A stretch of DNA of 7,068 nucleotides, from assembly GCA_021806765.1 (NCBI GenBank), contig JAJZQR010000279.1:1-7068 (forward strand), in the 5' to 3' direction. A program made the position numbers and the translations under genes. The notes beneath the pieces were generated by a model that had not been told where the DNA came from, ran no database searches, and worked only from the letters and a program-made list of their open reading frames with translations. How positions within the stretch are numbered: the first letter of the stretch is position 1; the number at the start of each line of letters is the position of its first letter. Below are positions 4,389 to 7,068 of this stretch, one piece after another. This DNA is from Chloroflexota bacterium (lineage in GTDB: Bacteria; Chloroflexota; UBA6077).

Positions 4389-4820
4389 CTAGCAGCAGGT
4401 CCCGTGGTCGAATGTTTGGCGCTCTGACTCGTCTTCACTGTCACTATTCTCGCCCTGGAGCAGGTCGTCGGCCTGGTGAAGTAGTTGAGCCGGGCTGAAG
4501 GGCTTGGTGATGTAGCCGTCAGCCCCCGCCCGTTTGGCCCTCCGCATGTCCCACTCTGAGGTTGATGTAGTGAGGAGAAGCACCTTCACGGTGTTGGTGC
4601 GAGGATGGTTCTTAAGTTCCGCGCAGAGGCCGACGCCATCCAGCCGATCCAGCCTCAACTCCGTTATGACCAACCGCGGGGGCTCTACCAGGGCAAGGCC
4701 CAGGGCCTCCTCACCGTTGGATGCGAAGATCAGCTCGTATCGGCCAGCGTCGAAGATGACGGAGAGCAGCTTGCGTACAGCGGAATTGGGGTCGGCTACC
4801 AGAATGCGATGCTTGGTCAT
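4389..4820 (-). CDS. Single-domain response regulator (receiver) with Glu at the phospho-site
   Basis: This is a 143-residue CheY-like receiver domain with no output domain. ILVADPNSAVRKLL opens the fold; only one Asp (Asp10) remains of the usual acidic pair. In LVITELRLDRLDG the residue aligned with the phospho-accepting Asp is Glu54, judged by its distance to the conserved DG (61-62). Thr84 and Lys106 (GYITKPFSP) of the active site are kept. A Ser/Asp/Glu-rich tail (about 123-143) ends in CysCys. The start chosen is ATG at 4820, because the receiver begins there; a TTG at 4889 would add 23 unrelated residues. No SD precedes the ATG, but TATAAA lies six bases upstream. It is divergent from the AI-2E-family gene and convergent with the WYL gene. 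No histidine kinase is nearby. Confidence 0.85.
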   Translation of the reverse strand: MTKHRILVADPNSAVRKLLSVIFDAGRYELIFASNGEEALGLALVEPPRLVITELRLDRLDGVGLCAELKNHPRTNTVKVLLLTTSTSEWDMRRAKRAGADGYITKPFSPAQLLHQADDLLQGENSDSEDESERQTFDHGTCC

Positions 4821-4826
4821 GATATG

Positions 4827-4832
4827 TTTATA
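4827..4832 (-). promoter_or_regulatory. Possible -10 box giving a leaderless response-regulator mRNA
   Basis: On the minus strand TATAAA (4832-4827) ends six bases before the ATG at 4820, so transcription would start at or next to the A of the start codon. This agrees with the lack of a Shine-Dalgarno site. No good -35 is found at 15-19 bases spacing. Confidence 0.4.
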
Positions 4833-4851
4833 TCGAGGGCTTCTCGCAAAA

Positions 4852-4873
4852 CACTCACAGAGAGTGCTAGAAT
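4852..4873 (+). promoter_or_regulatory. Extended -10 promoter and dyad ahead of the AI-2E-family gene
   Basis: TGCTAGAAT (4865-4873) is an extended -10 with a TAGAAT hexamer; the -35 is weak. Immediately upstream and overlapping its TG is a 5-bp dyad, CACTC-ACAGA-GAGTG (4852-4866), that could be a small operator. Transcription would start near 4880, about 34 bases before the preferred TTG start. Confidence 0.45.
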
Positions 4874-4913
4874 CTAATTGCGTAACCAATTCGTAACACG
4901 GAGCCTACTCCCT

Positions 4914-6071
4914 TTGCAGCGAGACCCCTGGCTCAAGACTCTAATCGTTCTCTTGGTAGTTATCGCTGCCAGCTATCTGGCGGGACTCGTCTGGGCCTTG
5001 GCCGTCCAGTTCGCCGACATCCTGTTACTGCTGGTCCTGGCCTGGGTGCTCGCCTTTGCCCTGGAACCGGTTACCTACTTCCTGGAGGCCCGCTCCCGCG
5101 CTAACCGGGGGATCGCGGTAGGTATCGTCTACCTGGGGCTGCTTATCATCCTCAGCCTCGCCACCCTCCTGGTGGTCCCGGTGGTGGCCCTGCAGGTCTC
5201 CCAGATCGGCGCCAACCTGCAGGTCTACATCGCCAACGTCTCCACCTGGCTGGTCTCGCTTCAGGATGGGCTCGCGGCGCGGGGGCTGGATGTGAACGCC
5301 AGCAACTTCCTGGACTACCGGGAGGTCACGAGCCGGATAGCCTCTCTGGGGCCCATTATCGTGAACAACGCCCTGGCTCTGACCACAGGGGTGGCCTCGG
5401 TTCTGTTCAGCCTGGTGATCGTCCTGATGCTGTCGTTCTACATAGCCTTGGACGGTAGCAGGTTCACGGCTGCGCTGTTGCGGGCTGTCCCACGCGACCG
5501 GCGGGACGAAGTGACGTATCTCTTCTACAGCACCCACAGGGCGTTCGGCGGCTACATTCGAGGTCAGCTGGTGCAAGCGCTCATTTATGGAACTGGCACA
5601 GCGGCAATCATGGTGGCTGCCGGCCTCAGCTACGTCGCCGTGGCAGCCATATTTGCCACCGCCATCATGATGATCCCCTTCATCGGCCCCGTCCTGGGCA
5701 TTATTCCGCCAATAATCATAGCTCTCTTCGTCCATCCGGACCGTGCGTGGTGGGTGTTCCTCCTCCTGCTGTTGCTGCAGCAACTGCTGCTCAACGTGAT
5801 CGCCCCGAAGTTGATGAGTAAGACCGTAGGTATGCATCCCCTGTTGGTGCTGGTTGCCCTGCTGGTGGGGGCCAAGCTGGCCGGTGTGTGGGGTGCCGTC
5901 TTCGCCGTTCCGGTAGCAGGCGTCATCGTCGCGATGACCTCGTTCTACAGGATGACCGTGGAGGAGCGAAGAGTCCACCTTGAGGAGAAGTCCGAGGAGC
6001 CGAGGTGGCACGCTGTGGCTGAAGGCCAGCCTCGCACCGCGGACCAGGAGACAAGCCTGGGGGAGCGGTAA
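4914..6071 (+). CDS. AI-2E/PerM family membrane transporter
   Basis: This is a polytopic inner-membrane protein of the AI-2E transporter family (PF01594, formerly UPF0118/PerM). Members are credited with export of autoinducer-2 or with Na+/H+ antiport; the substrate here is unknown. Counting from TTG at 4914 (385 residues), hydrophobic segments lie at about 9-31, 33-53, 67-94 and 156-182, then a cluster at about 222-276, with further segments at about 279-298 and 309-341. A long extramembrane stretch (about 95-155) separates the third and fourth segments, as in the family. The signature IPFIGPVLGIIPP lies at about 253-266. The hydrophilic charged C-terminus (about 345-385) is probably cytoplasmic. 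The start is chosen because GGAG (4900-4903) precedes it by 10 bases; an in-frame TTG at 4878 has no SD. It is followed by galU after 60 bases, and co-transcription is possible. Confidence 0.88.
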   Translation: MQRDPWLKTLIVLLVVIAASYLAGLVWALAVQFADILLLLVLAWVLAFALEPVTYFLEARSRANRGIAVGIVYLGLLIILSLATLLVVPVVALQVSQIGANLQVYIANVSTWLVSLQDGLAARGLDVNASNFLDYREVTSRIASLGPIIVNNALALTTGVASVLFSLVIVLMLSFYIALDGSRFTAALLRAVPRDRRDEVTYLFYSTHRAFGGYIRGQLVQALIYGTGTAAIMVAAGLSYVAVAAIFATAIMMIPFIGPVLGIIPPIIIALFVHPDRAWWVFLLLLLLQQLLLNVIAPKLMSKTVGMHPLLVLVALLVGAKLAGVWGAVFAVPVAGVIVAMTSFYRMTVEERRVHLEEKSEEPRWHAVAEGQPRTADQETSLGER

Positions 6072-6131
6072 CCGGGGCCTGCACCATCGGGCCCTCTACC
6101 ATAGTATGTACCTAGCAAGGAGGCCGCAACT

Positions 6132-6998
6132 TTGAACAAGGTTCGCAAGGCCGTCATCCCTGCGGCTGGCCTGGGGACTCGCTTCCTGCCAGCGACGAAG
6201 GCACAGCCGAAGGAGATGCTGCCCATAGTGGACAAGCCGGTGATTCAGTACATCGTGGAAGAGGCGGTGGACTCGGGCATCGAGCAGATCGTCATCGTCA
6301 CTGGGCAGAGCAAGCGCGCCATCGAAGACCACTTCGACTATCCCTTCGAGCTGGCCCACCGACTTCGTCAGAGCAACAGGACAGAGGAATTGCGCGAGGT
6401 CGAGCGTCTGTCCGAACTGGCCAACTTCGTCTACGTCCGGCAGAAGCAACCCCTGGGCAACGGGCACGCGGTGCTGGTGGCCAAAGAGGTGATCGGAAAT
6501 GAGCCCTTCGCCGTCCTGTGGGGCGACGACCTGGTGGACGCCGTCACCCCCTGTCTCCAGCAGTTGATCCAGGTGTACGAACGGTACGGCTGCTCCGTGA
6601 TGGCCGTCATGCGGGTCCCCCAGGAGAGCATTCCCAAGTACGGTGTCATCGCTGCCACGCCGATCGACGATAGGGTGTACGAGGTGACCGACCTGGTGGA
6701 GAAACCCGCGATCGAGAACGCGCCGTCGGATCTGGCCGCGGTGAAGGGGTACGTCCTGACGCCGGAGATCTTCGAAGAGTTGGAGCAGACTCCTCCAGGC
6801 AAGGGGGGCGAGATCTGGCTCTCCGATGCGATCAAGTCGCTGATGCGCCGGCAGAAGGTCCTCGCCCTGGAGTTCGAGGGGAGACGCTACGACGCGGGCA
6901 ACAAACTCGAGTTTCTCCAGGCCACCGTGGACTTCGCCCTGAAGCGGGAGGACTTGAGCGACGACTTCCGAGCCTACATTAAGGGTCTCAACCTGTAG
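6132..6998 (+). CDS. galU: UTP-glucose-1-phosphate uridylyltransferase
   Basis: The enzyme makes UDP-glucose and diphosphate from UTP and glucose-1-phosphate, in the cytoplasm, feeding cell-surface glycans, glycolipids and galactose metabolism. The 288-residue length is typical of GalU/GtaB. The nucleotide-binding signature AAGLGTRFLPATK is at 11-23, followed by KEMLPIVDKP (27-36), GNGHAVL (109-115), the metal/sugar-phosphate region LWGDDLV (129-135), VEKP (189-192), GGEIWLSDAI (225-234) and FEGRRYDAGNKLEFL (248-262). GDD in place of E. coli PDV makes it look more like Bacillus GtaB. The TTG start is set by AAGGAGG (6117-6123) with an 8-base gap. No clear promoter is seen in the 60-base gap after the membrane-protein gene, only a weak GGGCC/GGCCC stem. 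The stop codon lies inside a palindrome. Confidence 0.96.
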   Translation: MNKVRKAVIPAAGLGTRFLPATKAQPKEMLPIVDKPVIQYIVEEAVDSGIEQIVIVTGQSKRAIEDHFDYPFELAHRLRQSNRTEELREVERLSELANFVYVRQKQPLGNGHAVLVAKEVIGNEPFAVLWGDDLVDAVTPCLQQLIQVYERYGCSVMAVMRVPQESIPKYGVIAATPIDDRVYEVTDLVEKPAIENAPSDLAAVKGYVLTPEIFEELEQTPPGKGGEIWLSDAIKSLMRRQKVLALEFEGRRYDAGNKLEFLQATVDFALKREDLSDDFRAYIKGLNL

Positions 6999-7022
6999 AG
7001 ACGCGACATGTCGCGTCTCTAC
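6995..7022. repeat. Perfect 28-bp palindrome overlapping the galU stop codon
   Basis: The half-site GTAGAGACGCGACA (6995-7008) is followed exactly by its reverse complement, with no spacer. The TAG of galU is inside it (6996-6998). From general knowledge, GTAGAGACG-type palindromes are dispersed intergenic repeats in several phyla, including cyanobacteria and Chloroflexota. No internal loop or coding is present. Copy number in this genome cannot be seen here. Confidence 0.8.
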
Positions 7023-7035
7023 TTGAGCGGCGCAA

Positions 7036-7064
7036 AACAGGGGCGGCCGCAGGCCGCCCCTGTT
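7036..7064. terminator. Bidirectional terminator-like hairpin after galU
   Basis: A perfect 13-bp stem (7036-7048 with 7052-7064) has a GCA loop and a GC-rich core, GGGGCGGCC/GGCCGCCCC. On the plus strand only GCCT follows before the window ends. On the minus strand the stem runs into TTTT (7037-7034), so it could also end a minus-strand gene lying beyond the window. Confidence 0.65.
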
Positions 7065-7068
7065 GCCT

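Noticed and set aside
4821..4889. Extended N-terminus of the response regulator from the TTG at 4889
   Set aside because: The 23 extra residues do not belong to a receiver fold and would overlap the divergent gene's promoter. ATG at 4820 places the first strand correctly.
5025..6011. Long minus-strand ORF (328 residues) opposite the membrane-protein gene
   Set aside because: It is the antisense of hydrophobic codons giving an Asp/His/Gln-rich nonsense protein. The plus-strand frame has a clear family match.

Overview
The window is a GC-rich bacterial chromosome segment of housekeeping and accessory genes. GTG and TTG starts are common, Shine-Dalgarno sites are strong (GGAG to AAGGAGG), and intergenic palindromes are frequent. 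The gene content does not fix the taxonomy. The repeat style, a tRNA-Arg with a GCG anticodon and a GtaB-like GalU would fit Chloroflexota or a related Terrabacteria lineage, but this is an inference.

Layout, left to right. A promoter and leader hairpin precede argS (95-1753, +). A repeat-like, terminator-bearing palindromic element (1761-1845) separates it from a convergent two-gene operon on the minus strand: a HesB/IscA-like protein with a Cys-rich tail (2591-2244), coupled by an ATGA overlap to a YciH/SUI1 (eIF1-like) protein with an added zinc-knuckle-like N-terminus (2247-1852). That operon diverges from a tRNA cluster through a symmetric promoter pair that shares one -35 region.

The tRNA block (2733-3507, +) holds tRNA-Ser(CGA), Ser(GGA), Ser(TGA), Ser(GCT) and Arg(GCG). 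The four serine tRNAs together read all six serine codons. There are two transcription units: promoter 2665-2693 drives the first two tRNAs and ends at a hairpin at 3016-3044, and promoter 3112-3140 drives the last three and ends at a U-tract terminator near 3684. A 29-bp imperfect hairpin built from heptamers lies between the first two tRNAs.

Downstream are a short WYL-family regulator (3747-4385, +) that lacks the usual C-terminal extension, and a convergent single-domain response regulator (4820-4389, -) whose phospho-acceptor Asp appears to be Glu and which may be leaderless. A divergent AI-2E/PerM-family membrane protein (4914-6071, +) and galU (6132-6998, +) follow. The window ends in a perfect 28-bp palindrome overlapping the galU stop and a strong GC hairpin.

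No IS element, CRISPR array, phage or toxin-antitoxin module is visible. The most notable points are the all-serine tRNA array with the GCG-anticodon tRNA-Arg, the HesB-like/YciH operon with its symmetric divergent promoter, and the degenerate receiver protein.
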